Below are positions 23,002 to 31,552 of a stretch of 35,484 nt of DNA, piece after piece (position 1 is the first letter of the stretch; each line of letters opens with the position of its first letter). Below the pieces are notes generated by a model that made no database searches, had not been told where the DNA came from, and worked only from the letters and a program-made list of their open reading frames with translations. The DNA is from Chloroflexota bacterium (GTDB lineage Bacteria > Chloroflexota > Limnocylindria > Limnocylindrales > CSP1-4): the NCBI GenBank assembly GCA_021783095.1, contig JAJXUG010000037.1, positions 1 through 35,484 of the forward strand. Direction: 5' to 3'. Position numbers and translations under genes: made by a program.

Positions 23002-24687
23002 ATGAGCACCGAGACCACCGGCACCGCCCCGTCCGGCCCGCGACCCGTCCGCGCCCCGCGCGGCACCACACTCTCCACCCGTGGCTGGCAGCAGGAGGCC
23101 GTGCTGCGGATGCTCATGAACAACCTCGACCCCGAGGTGGCCGAGAACCCCGACGCGCTGGTCGTGTACGGCGGCACCGGTCGCGCCGCGCGGAGCTGGG
23201 AGGCGTTCGACGCCATCGTCCGCGAGCTGCGGGCCCTGGCCGACGACGAGACGCTCCTGGTCCAGAGCGGCAAGCCCGTGGCCGTGTTCCGCACGCACGA
23301 GTGGGCCCCGCGCGTGCTGATCGCCAACTCGAACCTGGTCGGCAAGTGGGCGAACTGGGAGCACTTCCGCGAACTGGAGCGGAAGGGGCTGATGATGTAC
23401 GGCCAGATGACCGCGGGCTCCTGGATCTACATCGGGACCCAGGGGATCCTCCAGGGCACCTACGAGACGTTCGCCGAGTGCGCGCGCCAGCACTTCGGCG
23501 GGACGCTGCGCGGGACCGTCACGCTGACCGCGGGCCTGGGCGGGATGGGCGGGGCCCAGCCGCTGGCGGTGACGATGAACGAGGGCGTGTGCCTCGCGAT
23601 CGAGGTTGACGAGCGGCGCGCCGCCCGGCGCCACGAGATCGGCTTCGTCGACCGGTTGACGCTCGATCCCGACGAGGCGCTCCGGCTCGCCCGCGAGGCT
23701 GCCGCCGAGGGCCGCGCGCTCTCGATCGCGCTGGTGGGCAACGCCGCCGAGATCGAGCCCGCCTGGGCGAAGGCGTGCGAGCACTTCGACATCGTCACCG
23801 ACCAGACATCCGCGCACGATGCCCTGGGCGGGTACGTCCCGGCCGAGATCAGCCTGGCCGACGCCGCGATCCTGCGCGAGACGCAGCCCGACGTGTACGA
23901 GGCGCGCTCCAAGGCCTCGATGGCGGCCCACGTGCGCGCGATCCTCGCGTTCAAGGCCGCGGGCGCGATCGCCTTCGACTACGGCAACAACCTGCGCGCC
24001 CAGGCGATGGACGCGGGCGTCGCAGACGCGTTCGCCTACCCGGGCTTCGTGCCCGCGTTCATCCGGCCCCAGTTCTGCGAGGGGCGCGGGCCGTTCCGCT
24101 GGGCCGCGCTCTCGGGCGACCCGGCCGACATCCTGCGCACCGACCGCGCGATCCTCGAGCTGTTCCCCGACGACGCCGGCCTGCGGCGCTGGATCGAGAT
24201 GGCCGAGGCGCGGGTGCCGTTCCAGGGGCTGCCGGCGCGGATCTGCTGGCTGGGCTACGGCGAGCGCGCGCGGGCCGGGCTCGAGTTCAACCGGCTCGTG
24301 GCCAGCGGCGAGATCAGCGCGCCGATCGTCATCGGCCGCGACCACCTCGACGCGGGCTCGGTGGCGTCGCCGAACCGGGAGACCGAGGCGATGGCTGACG
24401 GATCGGACGCAGTCGCCGACTGGCCGCTGCTCAACGCGCTCGTCAACACCGCCGCCGGCGCGACTTGGGTGTCGATCCACCACGGTGGCGGCGTCGGCAT
24501 CGGGTACAGCCAGCACGCGGGCATGGTGGTCGTGGCCGACGGCACGGAGCTGGCAGCGCGCAAGCTCGAGCGCGTGCTCACGACGGACCCCGGCATGGGT
24601 GTCGTCCGGCACGTCGACGCGGGCTACGGGCGCGCGGTCGAGGTGGCCCGGGAGCGGGGCATCCGGATCCCGATGCTGGACGACTGA
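23002..24687 (+). CDS. hutU: Urocanate hydratase
   Basis: A 561-residue NAD-dependent enzyme that hydrates urocanate to imidazolone propionate, the second step of histidine degradation. Diagnostic segments: [18 protein letters not shown] (about 53-70), [24 protein letters not shown], the NAD-binding [44 protein letters not shown], the active-site cysteine in [20 protein letters not shown] (about 359) and [19 protein letters not shown]. Length is typical (about 555). Probably leaderless ATG start. The next gene is convergent, 17 bases away. Confidence 0.98.
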   Translation: MSTETTGTAPSGPRPVRAPRGTTLSTRGWQQEAVLRMLMNNLDPEVAENPDALVVYGGTGRAARSWEAFDAIVRELRALADDETLLVQSGKPVAVFRTHEWAPRVLIANSNLVGKWANWEHFRELERKGLMMYGQMTAGSWIYIGTQGILQGTYETFAECARQHFGGTLRGTVTLTAGLGGMGGAQPLAVTMNEGVCLAIEVDERRAARRHEIGFVDRLTLDPDEALRLAREAAAEGRALSIALVGNAAEIEPAWAKACEHFDIVTDQTSAHDALGGYVPAEISLADAAILRETQPDVYEARSKASMAAHVRAILAFKAAGAIAFDYGNNLRAQAMDAGVADAFAYPGFVPAFIRPQFCEGRGPFRWAALSGDPADILRTDRAILELFPDDAGLRRWIEMAEARVPFQGLPARICWLGYGERARAGLEFNRLVASGEISAPIVIGRDHLDAGSVASPNRETEAMADGSDAVADWPLLNALVNTAAGATWVSIHHGGGVGIGYSQHAGMVVVADGTELAARKLERVLTTDPGMGVVRHVDAGYGRAVEVARERGIRIPMLDD

Positions 24688-24704
24688 CGCGGGCGCGCCT
24701 TCGC

Positions 24705-25922
24705 TCAGCGAGCGAGCGACATGATCGCCGAGACGACCGTCCCGTTCGTCAGTGCGGCCCCGTGGCCCCCGCTGATCCACAGGAGCCGGTTCGGGTAGCC
24801 GGCGGCCTGCAGCGCGGTGTGCAGCCCGCTCGACACCGACGGCATGACGACGGTGTCGGTCGTCCCATGGACGAGGAGGAACGGGATCGGGTCGTCGCCG
24901 GCCGGGTAGCGCTTGATGATCTGGAGCGCCTCGGCAGACGCGTACGCGGCGGGCTCCTGCGCGGGCGTCCCGCCGAAGAACGCGGTGACGTACGCGACGC
25001 CGTCCTCCATGTCCACCGGCTCGTCGGTCGCGCCGTCGATGTCGACGACCGCGTCGGGCCGGAGCGAGCCCGCCGTCGCGTCGCACGTGCCCGCCTTGGG
25101 CTTGAACGCCGTCGGCGTCAGGCCGATGACGGCTGCCGCCCAGCCGCCGAGCGAGTGCCCGACGACCGCCACGTTGTCGGCCTGGCCGCCGTACCTGGAC
25201 GCGGTCGTCCGGGCGACGCCGACGGCGCACGCGGCGTCCTGGAACGAGGTCGACCAGCCCCCGCCGTAGGCGGTCGCCTGGCGCCAGTCGGCCACCATGA
25301 CGACGGCCCCCGCGTGGGCGAGCGAGGTCGCGAAGGCGAGCAGGTAGTCGCCGCCGGTCGGGGCCGACGGGCCGCCGCGGAACAGCACGAGCGTCGGCCA
25401 CGGCCCGCCGCCGGACGGACGGACGATGTCCATCGCGAGCCGGCAGGCGGGGCCGCCGGGCTCGACGCAGGGCACGGCGGGCGTGAACGGGACGTTCAGG
25501 GACGTGGCCACGCTCGCCCGCGGATCGGGCGTCGGCTTGGGGGTGGGCTTGGGTGTGGGCTTGGGCGTGGGGCGCGGCGTGGGAACGGGCGTGGCACGCG
25601 GCGTGGGAACGGGCGTGGCACGCGGGATCGGCAAGGGCGTCGGGCGGGGCGCAGGCGTCGGCGTCGCGGCGACCGCTGCGTAGAGCGAGGGAAGCGGCGT
25701 CGGCGTCGTCAACGATGTCGCGGACGGACTCGGGGTCGGCGTCCCGGTCGGGTCGATCGCTGCGAGCTCCGGCGGCGCTGCCGCGGCCGTCGGCGGAGCG
25801 GGAGGCTGCTGGGCGCAGCCGGCAATCACCAGCGCGAGCAGGGCGGCGAGGGCCCGGGCGGCGGGGCGGCGGCTCAACGGGCGGCGGGATACCGGCCGGC
25901 CCGGCCGGGAGGGACGCACCAT
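24705..25922 (-). CDS. Alpha/beta-hydrolase lipoprotein with a Pro-Thr repeat stalk
   Basis: A 405-residue exported hydrolase. A basic N-terminus and hydrophobic segment (23-35) end in the lipobox IAGC (Cys36). Residues about 40-140 form a stalk rich in Pro/Thr, including two RATPVPTP units and three TPKP units, which would hold the enzyme away from the membrane or cell wall. The hydrolase domain has the nucleophile elbow VVGHSLGGW (Ser near 257), an acid in HGTTDTVV (Asp near 356) and the catalytic His in GGHGAAL (near 385). It could be an esterase, lipase or PAF-acetylhydrolase-like enzyme; the substrate is unknown. I start it at ATG 25922, directly before the signal sequence; an upstream extension lacks family sequence. 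Confidence 0.9.
   Translation of the reverse strand: MVRPSRPGRPVSRRPLSRRPAARALAALLALVIAGCAQQPPAPPTAAAAPPELAAIDPTGTPTPSPSATSLTTPTPLPSLYAAVAATPTPAPRPTPLPIPRATPVPTPRATPVPTPRPTPKPTPKPTPKPTPDPRASVATSLNVPFTPAVPCVEPGGPACRLAMDIVRPSGGGPWPTLVLFRGGPSAPTGGDYLLAFATSLAHAGAVVMVADWRQATAYGGGWSTSFQDAACAVGVARTTASRYGGQADNVAVVGHSLGGWAAAVIGLTPTAFKPKAGTCDATAGSLRPDAVVDIDGATDEPVDMEDGVAYVTAFFGGTPAQEPAAYASAEALQIIKRYPAGDDPIPFLLVHGTTDTVVMPSVSSGLHTALQAAGYPNRLLWISGGHGAALTNGTVVSAIMSLAR
25576..25623. repeat. Two perfect 24-bp tandem units inside the hydrolase stalk
   Basis: Positions 25576-25599 and 25600-25623 are identical 24-mers encoding the eight-residue RATPVPTP unit on the minus strand. Shorter TPKP-coding repeats adjoin at about 25534-25568. 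Such arrays expand and contract by slippage and would change stalk length. Confidence 0.85.
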
Positions 25923-26124
25923 GTGCTCCCGACAGTAGCCGCCCGAGTCAAGGTCTGGCCCCCGTCCTATCGGCCTGAATCCGGCCGGCCGGACGGACTG
26001 CCGACGCCGGCCGGGCCAATCCGCCGGGCCGACGATGCCAACGACCGCGATCGGCTGGCGCACTCGGCCGGTCGCGGTCGCGCGACCCCTGCGCACGAGG
26101 CCCGCGACCGCCCACGCGGACCTG

Positions 26125-26130
26125 TAGCAT
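26125..26130 (+). promoter_or_regulatory. -10 box TAGCAT of leaderless ftcD-hutI
   Basis: TAGCAT ends eight bases before the ATG at 26138, with no Shine-Dalgarno. It would drive the coupled ftcD-hutI pair. Confidence 0.5.
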
Positions 26131-26137
26131 CGGCGCC

Positions 26138-27112
26138 ATGCTGGTCGAAAGCGTCCCCAACATCTCCGAGGGCCGTCGCCCCGACGTGGTCGAGCGGCTG
26201 GCCAGTGCGCTCACCTCCGTGCCCGGCGTGTACCTGCTCGATCGGACCTCCGACGGCAGCCACAACCGCTCCGTGTTCACCGTCGCCGGCGAGCACGAGG
26301 CGGTCGCCGCAGGGCTGGAGCGGCTGGTCGCCGCCGCGATCGACGAGATCGACATGGACGAGCAGCTGGGCGAGCACCCGCGGATCGGCGCCGTGGACGT
26401 GGTCCCGTTCGTGCCCCTCGGCGACACCACCCTCGACGACTGCGTCGAGCTCGCCCGCGGCTTCGGCCGGCGGATCGCCACGCGCTACGACCTGCCCGTC
26501 TACCTGTACGCGTCGGCGGCCACCCGCGCGGACCGCGTGAAGCTCGCCGACATCCGGCGCGGCCAGTACGAGGGCCTCAAGGTCGAGATCGCCCAGAACG
26601 GGCGCCAGCCGGACTTCGGCCCGGCGCGGACCCATCCGCGCGCAGGGGCGATGGCGGTGGGCGCCCGGCCGTTCCTGATCGCCTGGAACATCAACCTCGC
26701 GTCGGAGGACGTGGAGCTGGCCAAGCGGATCGCGCGCCGCGTGCGCGAGTCGGGCGGCGGCCTCCCGCGCGTTCAGGCGAACGGCTTCCGGGTCGAGGAG
26801 CCCGACCGCGGCCACCCGGTTCGCGCCCAGGTCTCGATGAACCTGCTCGACTTCCGCGTGACGCCGCTGTGGCGCGCCTGGGAGGCGGTCGGGGAGCTGG
26901 CCGCCGAGGATGGCGTGGCGCTCGCGGAGTCCGAGCTGATCGGCCTCGCGCCGCTCGCCGCCCTGCTCGACGTGGCCGACCACGCCGGCGCCGCCGAGGA
27001 CGCGCCCGTCGAGACCCGCCTCGCCGCTGCCGCCCAAGCCATCCGGCTGCGCGACTACTCCCCGCTGATGGCCCTCGAGCTGCGCCTCGCCGACGCCCGC
27101 GGCCGCCCGTGA
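26138..27112 (+). CDS. ftcD: Glutamate formiminotransferase
   Basis: A 324-residue transferase-only protein. It begins [18 protein letters not shown], the N-terminal family signature. Further segments are [19 protein letters not shown] (catalytic His region), [54 protein letters not shown] and VQANGF. It transfers the formimino group of N-formimino-L-glutamate, made by HutI, to tetrahydrofolate, releasing glutamate. The C-terminal cyclodeaminase domain present in the animal enzyme is absent; a separate gene at 14970 supplies it. Its TGA overlaps the GTG start of hutI (GTGA), so the two are translated together. Confidence 0.96.
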   Translation: MLVESVPNISEGRRPDVVERLASALTSVPGVYLLDRTSDGSHNRSVFTVAGEHEAVAAGLERLVAAAIDEIDMDEQLGEHPRIGAVDVVPFVPLGDTTLDDCVELARGFGRRIATRYDLPVYLYASAATRADRVKLADIRRGQYEGLKVEIAQNGRQPDFGPARTHPRAGAMAVGARPFLIAWNINLASEDVELAKRIARRVRESGGGLPRVQANGFRVEEPDRGHPVRAQVSMNLLDFRVTPLWRAWEAVGELAAEDGVALAESELIGLAPLAALLDVADHAGAAEDAPVETRLAAAAQAIRLRDYSPLMALELRLADARGRP

Positions 27113-28476
27113 GCCTGCGGCTGATCGAGGGCGGCCGGAGCCAGAGCGACGCGCCCGGGCTCCTCATCCACGGCGCATCGCAGATCGCCACCCTCGCGGG
27201 CGGCCTGCGGCGCGGCTCGGCGCAGGGCGATCTCGCGCTGCTGGACGCGGAGCCTGTCGGCGGGCCCGGATCGCCGGCCGCGCCGGTCATCGCGTGCTGG
27301 GAGGGCCGCGTCATCGGGGTCGGGCCGCGCGACGGGGTCGAGGCCGGGCTCGAGGCCAACGGCTACAGCCTCTCCCGCTTCGCCCGCCTCGACGCCGACG
27401 GCGGGGTCGTCACGCCGGGTCTCGTGGACCCGCACACGCACCTGCTCTTCGCCGGCACTCGGGAGGGCGAGCTGGTCCTCCGGCAGCAGGGAGCGGGCTA
27501 CCTCGAGATTCTCCAGGCCGGCGGCGGGATCCTGTCCACGGTGGCCGCCACGCGGGCTGCGGACGAGGAGACGCTGGCCGCGCACGGGCGCCGCTGGCTC
27601 GACGAGATGCTCCGCCACGGCGTGACCACCGTGGAGGCGAAGTCCGGCTACGGCCTCGACCTGGCGACCGAGCTGCGGCTCCTCGAGGTCGCCCACCGTC
27701 TGGGCCGCGAGGGCCCGGTCGAGGTGGTGCCGACGTTCCTCGGCGCCCATGCGGTGCCCCCCGAGTACCACGCCCGCCCGGACGGCACCGAGGCCTACGT
27801 CCGCCACGTGATCGAGGAGCAGCTGCCGGGCGTCGTGGCGCAGGGCCGCGCCCGCTCGTGCGACGTGTTCTGCGAGCGGGGCGTGTTCACCGCCGACCAG
27901 AGCCGCCGGATCCTGAGGTCCGCGATGGGCTACGGCCTCGCGGTCCGCCTCCACGCCGACGAGCTTGCCCCCTCGGGCGGAGCCGAGCTCGCGGCTGAGC
28001 TCGGGGCGCTCTCCGCGGACCACCTGCACACCCCGTCCGACGAGGGGCTGGCCGCCTTGGCCGAGGCCGCTGGCGGCGACCACCCGACCGTGGCGACGCT
28101 GCTGCCGGCGACGACGTGGTTCCTGATGGCCGACGAGGCGGCGCCGGCCCGCCGGTTCATCGATGCCGGGGTGCCCGTGGCGCTCGGGACGGACTTCAAC
28201 CCCGGCACGTCACCGACGCCCAACCTGCCGCTGGTGATGACGATCGCCTGCCTGGAGATGGGCCTGTCCCCGGCCGAGGCCCTCGCCGCCGTGACGATCA
28301 ACGCCGCGCACGCCGTGGGCGTGGCCCGCGACGCGGGGTCCCTGGAGCCCGGCAAGCTCGCCGACATCGTGATCTGGCGGGCGCCCCACGTCGGCCAGCT
28401 GCCCTACTGGGTGGGCGCCGATCTGGTCGACGTGGTGGTGAAGCGAGGCCGCGTGGTGTACCGCCGGGGCTGCTGA
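27109..28476 (+). CDS. hutI: Imidazolonepropionase
   Basis: A 455-residue metal-dependent amidohydrolase that opens the imidazolone ring to give N-formimino-L-glutamate, the third step of histidine degradation. The metal site is visible: H109 and H111 in VDPHTHLLFAGTRE, the family segment TTVEAKSGYGLDLATELRLL, FLGAHAVPPEY (His), VRLHADEL (about 281-285) and the active-site aspartate in VALGTDFNPGTSPTPNL (about 360). The first 60 residues are longer than usual and poorly defined. The GTG start overlaps the ftcD stop. Downstream gene convergent. Confidence 0.97.
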   Translation: MSLRLIEGGRSQSDAPGLLIHGASQIATLAGGLRRGSAQGDLALLDAEPVGGPGSPAAPVIACWEGRVIGVGPRDGVEAGLEANGYSLSRFARLDADGGVVTPGLVDPHTHLLFAGTREGELVLRQQGAGYLEILQAGGGILSTVAATRAADEETLAAHGRRWLDEMLRHGVTTVEAKSGYGLDLATELRLLEVAHRLGREGPVEVVPTFLGAHAVPPEYHARPDGTEAYVRHVIEEQLPGVVAQGRARSCDVFCERGVFTADQSRRILRSAMGYGLAVRLHADELAPSGGAELAAELGALSADHLHTPSDEGLAALAEAAGGDHPTVATLLPATTWFLMADEAAPARRFIDAGVPVALGTDFNPGTSPTPNLPLVMTIACLEMGLSPAEALAAVTINAAHAVGVARDAGSLEPGKLADIVIWRAPHVGQLPYWVGADLVDVVVKRGRVVYRRGC

Positions 28477-28511
28477 CAGGACGGCGGCCACCGCGCCGAC
28501 GACCGCCAGGC

Positions 28512-29177
28512 TCAGGCGCCCAGGAGACCGACCGCCAGCAGCGCTTGCGCGAGGTGGTAGGTGACGATGACGCCGAGCCGCAGCCCGGGCCCGCCTCGAG
28601 AGCGTCCTGGCGTAGCGCCCGCCACCACGAACTCGCCCCAGCCCAGCATGGCGTCCGATGCCACGAACAGCCACGCCCCCACCATCAGCGCTGGCACGAG
28701 GGTCGCGGTCGCGGCCACCGCCATGACGCAGATCACGGTGAGGTAGACGCCTACCGCGACGTGCATGCCCGACGGCCGAGCGGCCTGCACGATCTGGCGG
28801 CCCACGAAGGCGATCACCGCGAACCCGGCCACGGCGCCCGCCGCCGCACCCCAGCCCGCGAGCGGCAGCGCGAGGAACGCGGCCAGGTAGGCGAGGTGGC
28901 CGAGCAGGAACGCGACCAGTCCGCCGGCCAGGCGGCCCGGCGGCAGGAGCAGCACGTCGCCGATGAGCCCCAGGACCAGGCCCGCCACCAGCCAGGGCTG
29001 CACGCCGGGCGTCCGAGGGGCCACGACCAGCGCGAGCACCACGAGTGCCAGCAGCGTCGCGGGCTTGGCCACCCGCTCGGCCACGCGAGCCCGGGGCGTC
29101 TCCCGCCACACGGCCCACCAGTCGACGACCGCGGCGACGGCCGCGGCCGCCACCAGCCCCCAACCGAGCGGCGACAC
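28512..29177 (-). CDS. YhhN/TMEM86 family membrane protein (lysoplasmalogenase-like)
   Basis: A 221-residue protein with about eight hydrophobic helices. Family features: AKPATLLALVVLAL, GLVLGLIGDVLLL, FLLGHLAYLAAFLAL, VGAWLFVASDAMLGW and ITYHLAQALLAVGLL, with the conserved Lys-Pro, Gly-Asp, His and Ser-Asp positions. The family includes lysoplasmalogenase, which cleaves the vinyl-ether bond of lysoplasmalogens; activity here is unproven. The GTG start lies only four bases after the stop of the upstream MBL-fold gene, and GGGAGG lies 11 bases before it, so the two are probably co-translated. Confidence 0.88.
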   Translation of the reverse strand: MSPLGWGLVAAAAVAAVVDWWAVWRETPRARVAERVAKPATLLALVVLALVVAPRTPGVQPWLVAGLVLGLIGDVLLLPPGRLAGGLVAFLLGHLAYLAAFLALPLAGWGAAAGAVAGFAVIAFVGRQIVQAARPSGMHVAVGVYLTVICVMAVAATATLVPALMVGAWLFVASDAMLGWGEFVVAGATPGRSRGGPGLRLGVIVTYHLAQALLAVGLLGA

Positions 29178-29181
29178 GGCC

Positions 29182-29856
29182 TCAGGCCCTCCCGCGCGAC
29201 TCCAGGAGCACGGTGGTCGTCTCGGCCGGGAGCCCGGACATGGAGACCGAGAGCTTGGCCTGCACGGCAGGCTGGGCGCCGCCCATCTCGTGGAGGAACT
29301 GCTTCATCGCCTCGTCGCAGTCCGCCTCGTCCTCGCAGACGGGCATCGGGATCACGATCTTGGGCTCCAGCTGGGCGATCAGCGCCGCGGCCGTCGTGGC
29401 GGACAGCGCCCCGCCCACCGGCACGCACGCGATGTCCACGGGGCCGATGTCGGCGAGCTTCTCCTGCGTGAGCTCGTGGCCGATGTCGCCGAGGTGGATC
29501 GTGTGGAGCCCGTCGAGCTCGGTCACGAAGGCGGTCTGCTTGCCGCGCCTGGCGCCGCGCTCGCCGTCGCGGTACGTCCGGACGCCGGTGATCAGCGCGT
29601 TGTGCACCTCGTACTCGCCGGGACCGTCGAGCACGAACGCCGGCTCGAGGCTGGTCGGGATGGCAGTGAGGCCGTCTCGCGACGTCTTGATGGGCTTCTT
29701 GCCCAGTCCCGCGTCATCGGGATGGCTGTAGGTGATGACGTCGCCGACGATGCCGCGACCGGTCGGGCCGACGATGGACGAGTAGGGATCGTTGATGACG
29801 ACGGCGTCCCGGCCCTTGAGCCGAATGCAGGTGCGTCCGTACCAGGTGAGCTCCAT
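29182..29856 (-). CDS. MBL-fold (Lactamase_B_3-like) protein with a degenerate metal site
   Basis: A 224-residue protein, starting MELTWYGRTCIRLKG with the NDPYSS segment typical of the COG2220/UPF0173-like metallo-beta-lactamase fold. Strand order fits the family: GDVITYSHPDDAGLG (44-51), LDGPGEYEVHN, TIHLGDIGHELT (120-130) and KIVIPMPVCEDEA (167-177). However, the usual HxHxDH is reduced to SHPDD and the usual IPMHY histidine is a proline, so most metal ligands are missing. It may be a non-catalytic member or use fewer metals. The start is ATG 29856, supported by CAGAAT six bases upstream. First gene of a unit with the YhhN gene. Confidence 0.85.
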   Translation of the reverse strand: MELTWYGRTCIRLKGRDAVVINDPYSSIVGPTGRGIVGDVITYSHPDDAGLGKKPIKTSRDGLTAIPTSLEPAFVLDGPGEYEVHNALITGVRTYRDGERGARRGKQTAFVTELDGLHTIHLGDIGHELTQEKLADIGPVDIACVPVGGALSATTAAALIAQLEPKIVIPMPVCEDEADCDEAMKQFLHEMGGAQPAVQAKLSVSMSGLPAETTTVLLESRGRA

Positions 29857-29862
29857 GCGGGG

Positions 29863-29868
29863 ATTCTG
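29863..29868 (-). promoter_or_regulatory. -10 box CAGAAT of a leaderless MBL-fold gene
   Basis: Minus-strand CAGAAT is followed by six bases (CCCCGC) and the ATG at 29856. The cyclodeaminase gene has an almost identical arrangement, TAGAAT-CCCCGC-GTG. Confidence 0.45.
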
Positions 29869-29927
29869 GCACAGGTCACTCACCCCGGGCTTTGCGCTTG
29901 CGCTCCCCGGCCGCCCGGAAAAGGGAA

Positions 29928-29964
29928 GGACCGGAGATGCCTGCCCAATTGGCATCTCCGGTCC
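29928..29964. repeat. Perfect 14-bp inverted repeat in a divergent intergenic region
   Basis: Arms GGACCGGAGATGCC (29928-29941) and its exact reverse complement (29951-29964) flank the 9-base loop TGCCCAATT. It lies between the divergent MBL-fold and HExxH lipoprotein genes, more than 60 bases from either start. It could be an operator, or an RNA hairpin in a longer leader. Confidence 0.8.
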
Positions 29965-30094
29965 CGAGGGAGGGAGGATGGAACCTGAGGGGGTGTTCCG
30001 ACACGAACCATATGCCGGGTCCGATTCAGGGCCGAGGAGGCGAACGGTTAAGAAAGGAACATTCGTCACTGGCCGTGCGGCCACGCGGGGATGG

Positions 30095-30100
30095 CATGAT
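30095..30100 (+). promoter_or_regulatory. -10 box CATGAT of a leaderless lipoprotein gene
   Basis: CATGAT ends eight bases before the ATG at 30108, one mismatch from TATGAT; there is no ribosome binding site. Confidence 0.4.
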
Positions 30101-30107
30101 CCCAGCC

Positions 30108-31508
30108 ATGACCCATCGACGCCCCAGACTGGCCGCCATCTCCGCGCTGCTCACCGTCGTTCTCGTGGCGGCCTGCGGCAACACGGCCCCCTCCCCGTCG
30201 GCGGCCGCGTCGGCCGGCAGCGGCCAGCCGAGCGCCACGTCCGAGGCCTCTCCCGCGGCGTCGGGCGCCGTCTCCGCCCCGCCTTCTGCTGCGCCCGGCG
30301 CCTCTGCCCCTGCCGCCGTCAACTGCTCCGACTCGTCCGCCACGGCCAGCTTCTCACCCCAGCCCATCGGGCCCGGCGATCCCAACGCTGCGCTGTTCGC
30401 GAGGATCGAGGGCGCGGTCCAGGCCATCCGCGGCCTTACCGCCACCAAGCCGGTTCCCCGCAACACGCTCGACCAGGCGGGGCTCTGCGCGTTCCTGCGC
30501 CAGTCGTTCAACCGTGACAACCCGCCCGAGCTCGTGGCCGCCACCGAGCGCCTCTACCTGCAGCTCGGCCTGCTCGCGCCGGGCGTCTCGCTGGAGAAGC
30601 TCTATCTCGACCTGCTGGGCAGCCAGGTGGTCGGGTTCTACGACCCCACGACCAAGCAGATGTACCTGATCTCGAGCACGGGCGCGATCGGCCCGGCCGA
30701 GCAGATCACCTACGCGCACGAGTATGACCACGCCCTCCAGGACCAGGCCTTCGACCTCAAGTCGGTGACCGGCGACGCGAAGGACCAGAGCGACCGCACG
30801 CTGGCCCGGACCGCGCTCGTGGAGGGCGATGCCACCCTGCTGATGAGCCTGTGGGCCCAGAAGAACCTGACCCCGGCACAGCTGGTCCAGATCGCGGGCT
30901 CCGCCGACCCCGCCTCGCAGGCGGCCCTCGACGCCGCCCCGCCGATCCTGCGCCAGACGCTCCTCTGGCCGTACACCGCGGGCCTGTCCATGGCGCTCGG
31001 CGCCTACCAGACCAGCGCCAGCTTCGCCGGTGTGGACGCCCTGTGGAAGAACCCGCCCGACACGACCGAGCAGGTCCTCCACCCCGACAAGCTCGCGACC
31101 CGCGAGCCCGCGGTCGCCGTCGCATTCCCGGCCGACTTCGCCAAGCGGCTCGGCGCCGGCTGGAAGGTCGCCCTCCAGGACACGCTCGGCGAGCTCCAGC
31201 TCAACATCCTGATGCAGACCGGCGACGCGAACGCGGGCACCGACCCAGCGGCTGGCTGGGGCGGCGATCGCGTCGCGCTGGTCGAGGGTCCGGGCGGGGC
31301 CACGGGCGCCGTCGTGGACACGACCTGGGACACCTCGACGGCCGCCGGGAACGCGTACGCCGAGCTGCAGAAGCTCGTGGCGAAGCTCGACGCGGCGGGC
31401 AAGCACGCGAACGTGCTGATGCCGACCGCCAGCCGGGTCGTGCTCGTGTCGGCCGACTCGGCAGCCATCCTGGGCGCCATCGCGAACGTCCTGGGGCTGG
31501 CCGGCTAG
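30108..31508 (+). CDS. Lipoprotein with HExxH metalloprotease-like motif
   Basis: A 466-residue exported protein. The signal sequence ends in the lipobox LVAAC (Cys23). A Ser/Ala/Pro-rich linker runs to about 70. The globular domain contains VGFYDPTTKQMYLIS and then AHEYDHALQDQAFDL, where H204-E205-Y-D-H208 is an HExxH zinc motif, and a downstream glutamate in LVEGDATLLM (about 239-248) in the right place for a third ligand. This suggests a gluzincin-like membrane-tethered peptidase, although I cannot name the family. The ATG is chosen because it directly precedes the signal sequence; the frame stays open upstream but holds a hairpin rather than coding sequence. The next gene is convergent. 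Confidence 0.85.
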   Translation: MTHRRPRLAAISALLTVVLVAACGNTAPSPSAAASAGSGQPSATSEASPAASGAVSAPPSAAPGASAPAAVNCSDSSATASFSPQPIGPGDPNAALFARIEGAVQAIRGLTATKPVPRNTLDQAGLCAFLRQSFNRDNPPELVAATERLYLQLGLLAPGVSLEKLYLDLLGSQVVGFYDPTTKQMYLISSTGAIGPAEQITYAHEYDHALQDQAFDLKSVTGDAKDQSDRTLARTALVEGDATLLMSLWAQKNLTPAQLVQIAGSADPASQAALDAAPPILRQTLLWPYTAGLSMALGAYQTSASFAGVDALWKNPPDTTEQVLHPDKLATREPAVAVAFPADFAKRLGAGWKVALQDTLGELQLNILMQTGDANAGTDPAAGWGGDRVALVEGPGGATGAVVDTTWDTSTAAGNAYAELQKLVAKLDAAGKHANVLMPTASRVVLVSADSAAILGAIANVLGLAG

Positions 31509-31552
31509 GGTCGCGACGTCGGGCCGCCAGGAGCACGGCGCCCGGCCGGACG

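Noticed and set aside
23002..24724. Alternative long frames within hutU (e.g. 23819-24724)
   Set aside because: They are frame-shifted shadows of urocanate hydratase with Arg/Ser/Pro-rich products.
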